28,701 bases of DNA from JBFMFR01 sp040752025 (GCA_040752025.1 JBFMFR010000071.1:1-28701), one strand, 5' to 3'. Shown: positions 1-7,471, counted from the first letter of the stretch. A program made the numbers and translations. Notes: generated from the sequence alone by a model not told the origin.

Positions 1-212
1 TCATCATTACCAGTTGGCTCATATGGGTCTCCCGATGATCGCCTTTCGGCGGTATAGAGACATCGAGGATACTCCTGTGAGCCAATTTTTATCAAGGGCG
101 CGCCCCATTACTTTGGCGCGCTAACAATTTTTTCAAAATTGTCGGTAGAACTCATTATGAGCGTTGGCACTCGGCATTCTTTGGTTGGCTTTTAGATGCT
201 AATGGTTCACAC

Positions 213-1217
213 TTGTTATCGGACTATGTATTACGGCGATTCCTCTTGTTATTGTTGGATGAGAAATGTTTAAAAGCAACGGGTTTATCTGAAAAAAATC
301 TGCTTAATACTCTACCTATCCTGGAGTTTTCGGATATGCAGGTCTCGCCAAATGAAGACATGCCGGCTGAAACGAGCGTTTCTGGGATTGGTCGGTTTGA
401 TATTTTCCTTACTGCACATTATTCTGACGATGTCGGTAATGTTGGGAATCTAAATATTATTTTTGAGCTAAAAATTGATTCGAGGCCCAATGGCAAGCAA
501 TCCGCCAAATATGCCGATTGGCTTTTCACCAATCATTCCAACGATTGTAATTTCCTTATATACGTGACGCCGAAGCTGCTGCAAGACTCAAAATCCACTG
601 TTGGTGATGGGCGATGGTATTGTTTGGATTATCAGCTACTTAATGACAAACTGCTTATCCCGCTTTTGGATCATCCAAAGCTGAATGAGAAAGTGAAACC
701 CTTCATAATTCAATACATCAAGAACTTAAAAACTCGTTATAAGGGAATCAAGATGGCTATTACGAATGAAGAGAAAAGGTTGGCGTTGGCGCTGTATGAG
801 AAATATAGCGATGTTTTTGACTCAATATACGATGCTCTTATGTCAACTGGTGCTATAGACTACAGCACATCTGACTTAGCAGATAGCAAGGGGCGAGTTA
901 CCGGGCGTTTAGCTGTGAGAGTCGAAAACAAAATTTTTTCAAACGAAACGGTCAGATTGCTTTTTGAGGATGTATTCAGATTCATCGTTGATAATGATTA
1001 CTTAGTCAAAATTCCTCTACCTTGGGGGTTTAGCAAGAACCGGTATGTTCTAACAAATGAGAATCCGGCAACGCATCCGAATGGCAGGCCCTTTTTTTAC
1101 CCAGTATCGTATAAGGGTTATACGCTTGAAAGCCATTATGCAAGAGATAGAGCTTTGAAGGTGCTCGGCGATTTGTGTGAAAAGCTGGAAATCGAGTTTG
1201 AAGTTATAGAGACATAA
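213..1217 (+). CDS. PD-(D/E)XK nuclease family protein, N-terminus unresolved
   Basis: Probable nuclease of the PD-(D/E)XK superfamily (PDDEXK_4-like). From the TTG at 213 it encodes 334 residues. The core shows a family-type FDIFLTAHY strand followed by IIFELKIDSRPNGKQ, where the E-x-K gives the catalytic pair and the upstream Asp the third acidic residue. The same frame stays open upstream of 213 back to a TGA at 78-80. The upstream translation includes FFKIVG, ERWHSAFFGWLLDANGSH and then the annotated residues, which fits the usual N-terminal block of this family. No ATG, GTG or TTG lies in that stretch; only an ATT at 138. The true N-terminus is therefore either lost, frameshifted or started unusually, and TTG 213 would cut off a conserved helix. 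Low GC and a neighbouring restriction enzyme gene suggest a horizontally acquired defence region. Its target is unknown. Confidence 0.7.
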   Translation: MLSDYVLRRFLLLLLDEKCLKATGLSEKNLLNTLPILEFSDMQVSPNEDMPAETSVSGIGRFDIFLTAHYSDDVGNVGNLNIIFELKIDSRPNGKQSAKYADWLFTNHSNDCNFLIYVTPKLLQDSKSTVGDGRWYCLDYQLLNDKLLIPLLDHPKLNEKVKPFIIQYIKNLKTRYKGIKMAITNEEKRLALALYEKYSDVFDSIYDALMSTGAIDYSTSDLADSKGRVTGRLAVRVENKIFSNETVRLLFEDVFRFIVDNDYLVKIPLPWGFSKNRYVLTNENPATHPNGRPFFYPVSYKGYTLESHYARDRALKVLGDLCEKLEIEFEVIET

Positions 1218-1285
1218 TTACTTGCAAATTGGTTCTAACACGAGTGGAAGCAGAGTGTACTTTTTATGATTGAGTTTACTTATAA

Positions 1286-2056
1286 ATGGGCGATATAATG
1301 AATCCGCTTGATTTTGGCGCAGTTCATAATTATTGTGACAGCAATCTGGCTGACTTGCACGATCGATGCTTAAATATCTTGAAAGAATTGCAATTTGAAA
1401 TATTGCTAACTGAAGATTCGTACTTATTCAAAGCCCGAAGTAATTCCATAGCGAGCAGTTTGATCACAAGTCTGTTGGATTCTTTCTTGTCCGATGCCGA
1501 AGAGAAATTATTTGGGGATTTTCTTGAAGGCTTGGCAATCTTTATCGCCGGGATGACTTGCGGCGGGCACAAATCCACCGCGCCAGGGGTGGATTTGGAG
1601 TTTGTCCACAAAGATATTCACTATATTGTTTCGGTCAAGTCGTGGCCGAATTGGGGTAATAGCTCGCAGCAAAGTAAGTTGGAACAAGATCTCAAGAATG
1701 CAGTTGCCAGAGTCAAGCAATCCAGGCGAGGAACAAACGTTCAACCTGTACTTGGAATATGTTATGGCAAAACCAGGACAAGCTATCTCAGGGGGTATAT
1801 GAAGGTGGTAGGGCAAAATTTCTGGTATCTCATCAGCGAAAATGAGCATCTTTATACCGACATTATCGAGCCAGTTGGTTACCGAGCTAAAGAGCACAAT
1901 GAGGCCTTCTTGATGAAGAAGAATGCGCTGGTCAATCGCTTTACAGGAGAATTTATTGGGAAATTCTGTGACCCGAATGGAGTCATAGATTGGGTAAAGC
2001 TTGTGGAGTTCAATAGCGGAAATTTCGATTTGGATAAATTTTTAGATATAGGCTGA
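1286..2056 (+). CDS. PmeII-like type II restriction endonuclease
   Basis: Likely a DNA-cleaving type II restriction endonuclease of the PmeII family. The protein has 256 residues from ATG 1286, or 252 from the in-frame ATG at 1298; neither start has a strong Shine-Dalgarno sequence. The middle has the arrangement expected of the family: GGHKSTAPGVDLEF, then YIVSVKSWPNWGNSSQQ, giving D...x-V-K as the metal-binding core. It is followed by NAVARVKQSRRGTNVQPVLGICYGK. It lies 68 bp after the other nuclease gene in the same orientation, and both are AT-rich relative to the rest of the window. Such enzymes normally need a matching DNA methyltransferase, but none is present from here to the right edge; it could lie left of the window. 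Family assignment comes from recalled sequence resemblance. The recognition site cannot be inferred. Confidence 0.65.
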   Translation: MGDIMNPLDFGAVHNYCDSNLADLHDRCLNILKELQFEILLTEDSYLFKARSNSIASSLITSLLDSFLSDAEEKLFGDFLEGLAIFIAGMTCGGHKSTAPGVDLEFVHKDIHYIVSVKSWPNWGNSSQQSKLEQDLKNAVARVKQSRRGTNVQPVLGICYGKTRTSYLRGYMKVVGQNFWYLISENEHLYTDIIEPVGYRAKEHNEAFLMKKNALVNRFTGEFIGKFCDPNGVIDWVKLVEFNSGNFDLDKFLDIG

Positions 2057-2117
2057 TAAACAGGTAGGGTGAACTCGTAGACCAACTGCGAACACTTATT
2101 TGATAGGATGTTTCACC

Positions 2118-3455
2118 ATGCTCTACCCACAATCTCCCCTTTACGAACGCCTTTTGGCTGCCATCGCCGCCATGCCGGTGGTGGACTGCCACGAGCACAT
2201 GTTCGGCCCGGAAGGCCGCCCGAAGTACACGGAGCCCATCGCTGCGCTGGTCCACTGGTACTATTCCACCGACCTGGCTGTGGCGACTTTTGGTGTTCGC
2301 GAGCAAGAAATCCAGGGTCTTATGGATCCCGAAGTCCCCACGGATGAGAAATGGCCCCTGTTCGAGCGGCTGTGGCGCGCCAGCGAACATACTGCCTACG
2401 CCCGCGTCACCAAGCTGGTGTTGAAACACGTGTACGGCGAGGAAGAGCGCCAGCCGCTGAGCCGGGCGACCCTGGAGCGCGTGGCTGGCAAGCTGGCCGG
2501 CATGGATGAAGCGCGCTACTTCCGCCTGCTAGACGAAGCCAACATCCAGGCTATCCTCAGCGATGTGCTCGAATGGCTGCCCCAGGGGCTGGAGAGCTTC
2601 CTGGACGGGCGCAAGACCTTCCCGCCCCGCTGGCGGCCCCTGATCTCTCTGCCGGCTTTCCATCCTACCACCTTCAATTGGGCCACGGTCCAGACGGTTG
2701 GCCGCCTGCTGGACCGCCACATCACCTCGCTGGAGGAATACCTGGAAGCGGTTTACAGCCTCTTCGAGAAAATGGTGGCGCTGGGCGCGGTGGGCATCAA
2801 GGACCAATCCGCCTATAACCGCAGCATCGCTTATGCCCTGGTGCCCAGGGCGGAGGCCGAGAAACAGTTCAACCAGGTGCTTTCCGACCCGGTCAACAGC
2901 CTGGGCTGGCCCGCCGGCCAGCCGCTCAACGACTTCCTTTTCCACGAGTTCATGCGCTTCGCCGGCCAGTTGAAGCTGCCCGTGCAGTTGCACACCGGCC
3001 AACTGGCGAGCGTCTATGGCCGGGTGGAGCGAGCCAACGCCGCCGGCCTGGCGACGGCCCTCGAGCTGCACCGTGGCGTGCGCTTCGACCTGTTCCACGG
3101 CAACTGGCCCTACATGGGCGACCTGCTCTTTTTGGGTCGCAACTACCCTAATGTCTCCATCGACCTGTGCTGGCTGCACATCATCGACCCGGCCTACGCC
3201 ATCGAGTTGATGCAGCGGGCGGTCTTGACCATGCCGCACACCAAGATGCATGCCTTCGGCGGCGACTACGGCGACGTGCCTGAGTTCACCCTGGCGCACC
3301 TGCAAATCGCCCGCCAGAACATCGCCGCCGCCCTGGCCGGCCTGGTCGAAGGCGGCTGGCTGAGCCAGGACCAGGCCCTGTCCATCGCCAGGGACTGGCT
3401 GTACAACAACCCCAACCGCTTCTTCGACCTGGGATTGCCGGATTTGGATGGGTGA
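2118..3455 (+). CDS. amidohydrolase family metal-dependent hydrolase
   Basis: A TIM-barrel metal-dependent hydrolase of the amidohydrolase superfamily (amidohydrolase_2 type), 445 residues. Visible metal-site candidates in order are the DCHEH motif (His25 and His27), Lys228 in GIKDQS, His292 in LHTGQ, His327 in FHGNW and Asp383 in GGDYGD. This is the HxH-K-H-H-D order of the superfamily. The C-terminus ALSIARDWLYNNPNRFFDL resembles the helix and NP-x-R-x-F ending seen in this group. ATG 2118 is preferred over the earlier TTG at 2100 because AGGA at 2104-2107 sits ahead of it. The gene stands alone: AT-rich nuclease genes lie before it and a convergent membrane-protein gene after. The substrate is not evident. 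Uronate-type isomerases, decarboxylases and lactonases share this fold, so only the superfamily is asserted. Confidence 0.75.
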   Translation: MLYPQSPLYERLLAAIAAMPVVDCHEHMFGPEGRPKYTEPIAALVHWYYSTDLAVATFGVREQEIQGLMDPEVPTDEKWPLFERLWRASEHTAYARVTKLVLKHVYGEEERQPLSRATLERVAGKLAGMDEARYFRLLDEANIQAILSDVLEWLPQGLESFLDGRKTFPPRWRPLISLPAFHPTTFNWATVQTVGRLLDRHITSLEEYLEAVYSLFEKMVALGAVGIKDQSAYNRSIAYALVPRAEAEKQFNQVLSDPVNSLGWPAGQPLNDFLFHEFMRFAGQLKLPVQLHTGQLASVYGRVERANAAGLATALELHRGVRFDLFHGNWPYMGDLLFLGRNYPNVSIDLCWLHIIDPAYAIELMQRAVLTMPHTKMHAFGGDYGDVPEFTLAHLQIARQNIAAALAGLVEGGWLSQDQALSIARDWLYNNPNRFFDLGLPDLDG

Positions 3456-3477
3456 GCGCAGACCTGCCCGGAGGCTC

Positions 3478-4095
3478 TCAGGCGCGCCGGGCGCGCCAGG
3501 CCAGGAACAGCGCCAGCACGAGCCCCAGCGCCAGGCCTCCCAGGCCGTAGCCCAGCCCGTACAGGCAGGTGTACTGGAGATACGTTGAAGGCACCAGGAC
3601 GTAGGCGTGCACGTTCGAGTAATTGCTCCAGCGCCACAGGCTGCCATCTTCCAGGAGTACGATGCGCACGAAGCCGCCGGACTCCGGCGGGATGCGAAAC
3701 TCACAATCGAACTGCGCTTTCACCGTTTCGGGCGGCGCGGGGATGCGTTTGCCGTAGCTCTGATCCTGGCTGGTGCACCGGCCGCTGATCGAACCCGAGC
3801 GTATCGCGCCCTCCTCGATGGAAGCGACGGCTCTCCATTCCGAGAAATCCTCCGGATAGGCGGCGAAAAGCTGCCCGTCGCTGCTTTCGACGTACAGCAC
3901 CGGCCCTGTGCCCGGCACGAAGCGCGCCGCGCCGGCGCCTCCAGGCAGCGGTGAAGCCCGCCAGGGGGTTTCATCGCCTTGCAGCACCCCGGTGGCCCGG
4001 TTCCACCCCAGGCCGAGACCCAGCAGCCCGCCGAGCGCCGCCAGGATGAAAATCAGCGTGATCGATCCGGTCACGAAACCCGATTTATCCTTCAT
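3478..4095 (-). CDS. hypothetical protein with two terminal membrane helices
   Basis: Unrecognised 205-residue protein. A hydrophobic Gly/Leu-rich helix spans about residues 10-31 and a second about 178-200, ending in the basic tail AWRARRA. The region between is polar and probably extracytoplasmic. It contains two cysteines spaced like a disulfide pair (SGRCTSQDQ and AQFDCEFRI) and a FVRIVLLEDGSLWRW stretch that looks like beta-structure. The ATG at 4095 is preceded on the minus strand by GGGAGG about 9 nt upstream, which supports this start. It is transcribed divergently from the next gene and converges on the amidohydrolase gene with 22 bp between stops. The topology suggests a membrane-anchored extracytoplasmic domain. 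No function can be assigned. Confidence 0.6.
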   Translation of the reverse strand: MKDKSGFVTGSITLIFILAALGGLLGLGLGWNRATGVLQGDETPWRASPLPGGAGAARFVPGTGPVLYVESSDGQLFAAYPEDFSEWRAVASIEEGAIRSGSISGRCTSQDQSYGKRIPAPPETVKAQFDCEFRIPPESGGFVRIVLLEDGSLWRWSNYSNVHAYVLVPSTYLQYTCLYGLGYGLGGLALGLVLALFLAWRARRA

Positions 4096-4168
4096 ATGAA
4101 AGCGCCTCCCGATTTCTCAGTATGCGTGTATTGTATTGCAGAATTAGAAGAAAATTATCTAAATTTCC

Positions 4169-4197
4169 TTGACAAACTGGCATAGGGCTGGTAACAT
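4169..4197 (+). promoter_or_regulatory. sigma70-type promoter upstream of the 4335 gene
   Basis: TTGACA at 4169-4174, a 17-nt spacer and TAACAT at 4192-4197. The -35 is a perfect consensus, the -10 keeps the key A and final T, and the spacer is ideal. It points toward the gene starting at 4335. The predicted start of transcription falls at about 4204, the first base of the hairpin described next. Confidence 0.6.
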
Positions 4198-4203
4198 AAC
4201 GGT

Positions 4204-4240
4204 GCGAATTCCCGGGTGCCCCCCTCACTCGGGAGTTCGC
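4204..4240 (+). promoter_or_regulatory. 15-bp stem-loop at predicted 5' end of mRNA
   Basis: Bases 4204-4218 pair with 4226-4240 over 15 positions, two of them G-U, around a 7-nt C-rich loop. It lies in the divergent intergenic region just downstream of the promoter at 4169-4197. It is not followed by a T-run (the next bases are ATTTAACGG), so it does not read as an intrinsic terminator. A 5'-UTR stability or control element is more likely. It does not match any riboswitch class I know. Confidence 0.55.
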
Positions 4241-4334
4241 ATTTAACGGCCCTTTTCTGCTATACTATCCTGGAAGTAAGATGTCAAGCAGCTTTGCCTG
4301 CCCCGATTTATTTTGCACGCCAGGAGGTGCCCGG

Positions 4335-4934
4335 GTGGATTCCAATGCGGTCATTGATCTCAGGAACGCCTCTCAAGTCATCCAGGGGCTGCTCTTCGCC
4401 GGCCAGTTTGCCCAGGCCGAACCTTTGGTGCGCACATGTCTCCAGCAGGTTCCCCAGGACCTGTATTTCCTCTCGCAGCTCGATATCGTTTTGAACGGGC
4501 AGGGTCAGGCCCAGCAGGCCGATGAGGTTGAAGCGCGCATCCAGGCCATCTGGGAAAGCCAGCATAAAGCCGCCTGGGAAGCCAAAGGCCGCCCGGTGGG
4601 GGAGGCCACCTGGGCCCGCATGATCGCCCCGGCGCGCCAGTATCACGTAGTGGGCACGCAGTATTACCAGCCCGAGGTGATCGGCTCGCCCCCGGCGACC
4701 ATCACCTCGTTCTACAAGCTGCTGGCTCTGCCGCGCCTCAAAGATCGGCCGCCCCGCCTCTTCAAGCTCGAGATGAGCCGGCTGCGGGAGGAATTCTACG
4801 TCCTGCGTGAGAGCTTGCCCAACGGCGCTGGCTGCCAGGTCATCCCCTATGGGCCGCGCCAGCCCGAAGTGCGCACCCTGGTGGCGCACACCGTCGCCTT
4901 TTTGGACGCCGAGAGCCAGCCGCCGGAGCGCTGA
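4335..4934 (+). CDS. hypothetical protein, possible TPR-like N-terminus
   Basis: Unrecognised soluble protein. A longer frame opens at 4281, but a strong AGGAGG at 4322-4327 sits 7 nt before GTG 4335, so the protein most likely starts VDSNAVIDLRN (199 residues). Residues about 10-55 (QVIQGLLFAGQFAQAEPLVRT...) have the look of a helix-turn-helix tetratricopeptide-type repeat: short paired amphipathic helices with an alanine/glycine turn. The C-terminal two-thirds is a mixed domain with PPRLFKLEMSRLREEFYVLRE and no recognisable catalytic motif. There are no signal peptide or membrane segments. It is the first gene of a probable two-gene unit with the zinc-ribbon-like gene 17 bp downstream, expressed from the promoter at 4169. 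The function is unknown. Confidence 0.6.
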   Translation: MDSNAVIDLRNASQVIQGLLFAGQFAQAEPLVRTCLQQVPQDLYFLSQLDIVLNGQGQAQQADEVEARIQAIWESQHKAAWEAKGRPVGEATWARMIAPARQYHVVGTQYYQPEVIGSPPATITSFYKLLALPRLKDRPPRLFKLEMSRLREEFYVLRESLPNGAGCQVIPYGPRQPEVRTLVAHTVAFLDAESQPPER

Positions 4935-4951
4935 CCCCGGCGCAGTGTGCC

Positions 4952-5431
4952 ATGACTGTCGAAACCTCCTACCTGTGTCCCCAATGCGGCCGGGACGGCC
5001 TGGAATACGATGGCGCCTTGCTCTGGCGCAGCGGGACGCGCCCGCCGCGCCAGTGGGCCCGCAAAGACCTCGATTTTCTGCAAACCCTGGGCCGAGCCGA
5101 CTACGAGCGCGAATGCCTGTATCACTGCCAGCAGTGTGGGGCGGAATTCTTCGAAGACGTGGACTCCAGTTGTATCCACCTGTACGCGGAGAGCGGGCAC
5201 TTCGTGCGCTACGTCTACAACGTCGCCCATGAAACCTGGCAGTATGAAGTCCGCCGCCAGCCAGGCGGCCGGCGCAGCCTGATGTCTTTCGACCGCGCCC
5301 GCGCTGCCTGGGTCGAACTGCCCATGTACCCCACCTGGGCGTATGAAGTCTACACCCTGGCCTTTATCACCCGCCGCCCCCCGCTCTGGCGCCTGTACGC
5401 CCAATCCAAACCTGGCAGCCCTCTCGACTGA
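4952..5431 (+). CDS. hypothetical protein with putative zinc-binding cysteines
   Basis: Unrecognised 159-residue protein. Cys9 and Cys12 (CPQC, at the N-terminus) and Cys59 and Cys62 (CQQC) make two CxxC knuckles about 46 residues apart, which would form a split zinc-ribbon-like site. Cys55 and Cys74 are additional cysteines nearby. The rest is rich in aromatic residues (FVRYVYNVAHETWQYEV and MYPTWAYEVYT). No transmembrane helix or signal peptide is visible, so it is probably cytoplasmic. It starts 17 bp after the preceding gene in the same direction and probably shares its transcript. The metal site is inferred from cysteine spacing only; no catalytic role is apparent. Confidence 0.6.
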   Translation: MTVETSYLCPQCGRDGLEYDGALLWRSGTRPPRQWARKDLDFLQTLGRADYERECLYHCQQCGAEFFEDVDSSCIHLYAESGHFVRYVYNVAHETWQYEVRRQPGGRRSLMSFDRARAAWVELPMYPTWAYEVYTLAFITRRPPLWRLYAQSKPGSPLD

Positions 5432-5467
5432 CGCTTCCCACTGGCATCCCCTCACGGCGTTTCCCTC

Positions 5468-5496
5468 TTGACAAAATCTCGTTAATCTAATATCAT
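5468..5496 (+). promoter_or_regulatory. sigma70 promoter of the TetR operon
   Basis: TTGACA at 5468-5473, a 17-nt spacer and TATCAT at 5491-5496. The -10 lies inside the first operator-like palindrome, so repressor bound there would block polymerase directly. It drives the TetR gene at 5530 and, by gap size, the enzyme gene at 6187. Confidence 0.75.
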
Positions 5497-5518
5497 TAGT
5501 TTCAGCTAACATTATTAG
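5487..5518 (+). promoter_or_regulatory. two tandem palindromic operators, candidate TetR sites
   Basis: CTAATATCATTAG (5487-5499) and CTAACATTATTAG (5506-5518) match at 11 of 13 positions and each is a palindrome with CTAA/TTAG ends. Their starts are 19 bp apart, close to two helical turns. The first covers the -10 and the second lies just after the expected transcription start. This is the classic layout for autoregulation by a TetR-family dimer, whose gene begins 12 bp downstream. Confidence 0.65.
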
Positions 5519-5529
5519 AATTAAATGGG

Positions 5530-6159
5530 ATGCCCGTGAAACCACCTCAAACCCTTTCGCCTCGCTCGCAGCGCAACCGTGAACGCATGACCCAGTCCAT
5601 CCTGGACACCGCCCGCACCATCATGCGTGAGCATGGCGTTGCCGCCCTCTCGATGCACGAGTTAGCCCGCCGCCTGGAGATGCGCCCTCCCTCGCTTTAC
5701 AACTATTTTTCGGGCCTGATGGATATCTACGATGCGCTGTTCCGGTTGGGCTTCACTCTGTGGGGAGAATACCTGGATGAACACACCCAGGGCGCGCAGA
5801 CCTGGCAGGACGAAGTGCGCCTGTCTATGCAGGCCTACCTGACCTTCGCCATGCAGAATCCAGAGCTGTTCCAGTTGTGCTTCGAGCGGCCCGTGCCCGG
5901 GTTTGTGCCCTCCGAGCCAAGCCTGCAAGTCAGTTTTGGCGCTTTGAATAAGGCGTATGCGCGCATTGCCAGCCTGAAAGAGGACCTCCGGGCAGACCTG
6001 CCGCCCGAGCAGATCGCTGACCTGGTCATTGCCATCACCCATGGCTTGACTGCCCTGCATATGGCCAATGAACCGCATTTGCCCTTAGGCCAGGGACGTT
6101 TTGGGGCTTTGATCCCGGCCGCTTTAGAGGTGCTCGATAAAGCCTGGTCAAAACCTTGA
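5530..6159 (+). CDS. TetR/AcrR family transcriptional regulator
   Basis: A DNA-binding repressor of 209 residues. The N-terminal helix-turn-helix domain spans about residues 17-62, with ILDTARTIMREHGVAALSMHELA followed by a recognition helix and PPSLYNYFSG, the signature end of the TetR HTH (xLYxYF). The C-terminal all-helical ligand and dimer domain includes LTFAMQNPELFQLCFERP, which looks like the WHG-type TetR C-terminal family. ATG 5530 lies 12 bp after the second palindrome; there is no clear Shine-Dalgarno. The next gene starts 27 bp downstream with its own ribosome binding site, so the two are probably one operon that TetR represses together with itself. The ligand is unknown. It may be a small electrophile or aromatic compound, given the partner enzyme. 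Confidence 0.88.
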   Translation: MPVKPPQTLSPRSQRNRERMTQSILDTARTIMREHGVAALSMHELARRLEMRPPSLYNYFSGLMDIYDALFRLGFTLWGEYLDEHTQGAQTWQDEVRLSMQAYLTFAMQNPELFQLCFERPVPGFVPSEPSLQVSFGALNKAYARIASLKEDLRADLPPEQIADLVIAITHGLTALHMANEPHLPLGQGRFGALIPAALEVLDKAWSKP

Positions 6160-6186
6160 GAATCTTATCGGTAAAGGAGTAAAACC

Positions 6187-7011
6187 ATGATTGCTGTTTC
6201 TTCAACCCCCGCTTTTCTCGATGCCGCCAGCATCCCTTATGTGGCTGCTGAGGAGGCCTATGGCCTGTTGCAAACCGAACTTGCCCGCTTCTTGCGCCTG
6301 GTCGAAGGGCTTGACCCGCAGGATTGGGAAAAACCGACAGCCTGCACGGCGTGGAACGTGCGCGATATCCTGGCGCACCAGGCCGGAGGTTATGCCAGCG
6401 GAACTGGATACATAGAGCTGCTCCGCCAGGTTAGAAATCTCCCCAAACCCGGCCAGTTGCCCGAAGATGCCATCAACGAGTTTCAGCTTCGCCAGCGCGC
6501 CGGTAAATCGCCCGCGGAACTGCTGGCTGAGCTGCACCAGGTGGGTCCCGTGGCGGCCCGGAAATGGGCCTATCAGTTTCTCCCTCTAAAGCTGATCTCC
6601 ATCCCGCACGCTGACGCGGGGAAGCTTTCGCTGCGCCATCTGATGTGGGTGATTCACAGCCGCGACACCTGGATGCACCGCCTCGATATCTGCCGGGCCA
6701 CCGGGCGCAACTTTGAACAGACTCGCCAGCACGATGGCCGCATCGTTGAGCTGGTCATGCTGGATGTTGCCGCTACCCTGGCAAGAAAATTCGATGGGCC
6801 GGCGCTGGTCTTCGAATTGACCGGCATCGCCGGGGGCGCCTGGAAAATTGGCCAGGGAGAGCCGGCTGCCACGATCTGCATGGATGCGCTGGAATTCAAT
6901 ATCTTTGCCTCCGGCCGTTATACCTTCGAAGAAGCCCGGCCAAAGACAACTATTACAGGCGATGTATCCCGCGCAGAAGAAGCGCTTAAGAATATCCTGG
7001 TTGTCTATTAG
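6187..7011 (+). CDS. maleylpyruvate isomerase family (mycothiol-dependent type) protein
   Basis: A DinB/MDMPI-superfamily protein of 274 residues. The N-terminal four-helix domain includes LLQTELARFLRLVEGLDPQDWEKPTACTAWNVRDILAHQAGGY, the typical start of mycothiol-dependent maleylpyruvate isomerase-type proteins. His in ILAHQ and the later His in HSRDTWMHRLDI are candidates for the metal-binding triad. The C-terminal part, about 200-274, has an SCP2-like feel and ends in SRAEEALKNILVVY. ATG 6187 is preceded by AAAGGAG at a good distance. It follows the TetR gene by 27 bp and is presumably co-regulated. Family members use low-molecular-weight thiols to isomerise or conjugate compounds. Whether this organism makes mycothiol is unknown, so the cofactor and reaction remain open. 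Confidence 0.72.
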   Translation: MIAVSSTPAFLDAASIPYVAAEEAYGLLQTELARFLRLVEGLDPQDWEKPTACTAWNVRDILAHQAGGYASGTGYIELLRQVRNLPKPGQLPEDAINEFQLRQRAGKSPAELLAELHQVGPVAARKWAYQFLPLKLISIPHADAGKLSLRHLMWVIHSRDTWMHRLDICRATGRNFEQTRQHDGRIVELVMLDVAATLARKFDGPALVFELTGIAGGAWKIGQGEPAATICMDALEFNIFASGRYTFEEARPKTTITGDVSRAEEALKNILVVY

Positions 7012-7031
7012 ACTGCCTGCTATTCATTTCT

Positions 7032-7065
7032 ATAAAATCTGTCGCTGCGTTGTCACAGATTTTAT
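7032..7065 (+). terminator. hairpin after the TetR operon
   Basis: ATAAAATCTGT (7032-7042) and ACAGATTTTAT (7055-7065) form a perfect 11-bp stem with a 12-nt loop, 20 bp after the stop of the 6187 gene. It has no long T-run, only CTTTC, so it may be a weak terminator or an mRNA 3'-end stabiliser. Confidence 0.5.
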
Positions 7066-7123
7066 CTTTCACCACAAGAACAGCGCGTGAACACAGAGAG
7101 CACTCTGAGGCCTATCCCTCGGT

Positions 7124-7234
7124 GCTCTCTGGTTCTTCTCTGGTCAGTATGCGGATCAGGCCGCGATCATGTTTTGCCAGGGGGATACTCTTACAAACTT
7201 GCATGTTCCAACCTCTCGGGAAGTGCTAATATAT
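7124..7234 (+). repeat. imperfect direct repeat, copy A
   Basis: About 111 bp matching 11496-11605 at roughly three in four positions with about one gap. Well-conserved blocks are GCTCTCTGGT, CTTCTCTGGTCA, a shared CTTACAAACTTGCAT, and GGGAAGTGCTAA near the end. Both copies end in a TGnTAxxAT extended -10-like motif, here TGCTAATAT at 7224-7232. The copy starts inside the right arm of a 10-bp hairpin (7094-7103 with 7122-7131). It lies upstream of the first FG-GAP gene. The rest of the 460-bp gap 7012-7471 shows only the listed hairpin and promoter. Confidence 0.65.
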
Positions 7235-7351
7235 TGAGCGCAGCGAAGCATCTCCACACGCATCGAACTGCACCTGCCATTTCTGCCCCATTTTACCCGC
7301 ACTCCAACCCTTCCATCGGCCCATCTCCTTCATCTGTTATTTACACAAATC

Positions 7352-7380
7352 TTGACATACTACCGCTTTCCGTATATATA
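7352..7380 (+). promoter_or_regulatory. sigma70-type promoter of the FG-GAP pair
   Basis: TTGACA at 7352-7357, a 17-nt spacer and TATATA at 7375-7380, 92 bp before the ATG at 7472. It is the best promoter in the gap and points into the two lipoprotein genes. Confidence 0.6.
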
Positions 7381-7471
7381 TATTGTTGGGCAGCAAAATA
7401 GGCAGCGATGGCCCTATGTAAGATAATTGGTGTTGGTGAAAAAACTGGAAAAAACTTATAAGGAGCGAATG

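Noticed and set aside
2..124. Frame open from the window edge to TAA at 122-124 (about 40 codons)
   Set aside because: It could be the 3' end of an upstream gene, but it is short, unrecognised and could be chance; kept only as a note in the nuclease finding.
124..142. Palindrome ACAATTTT/AAAATTGT with a 3-nt loop
   Set aside because: It falls within the conserved nuclease frame and lacks a GC-rich stem, so it is not called as a terminator or operator.
2529..3704. Minus-strand frame across the amidohydrolase
   Set aside because: Antisense shadow of a gene with clear active-site residues; its amino-acid content is unnatural.
7087..7401. A 104-codon plus-strand frame before the FG-GAP genes
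   Set aside because: It overlaps repeat copy A and the promoter, has no ribosome binding site or conserved sequence, and is likely non-coding.
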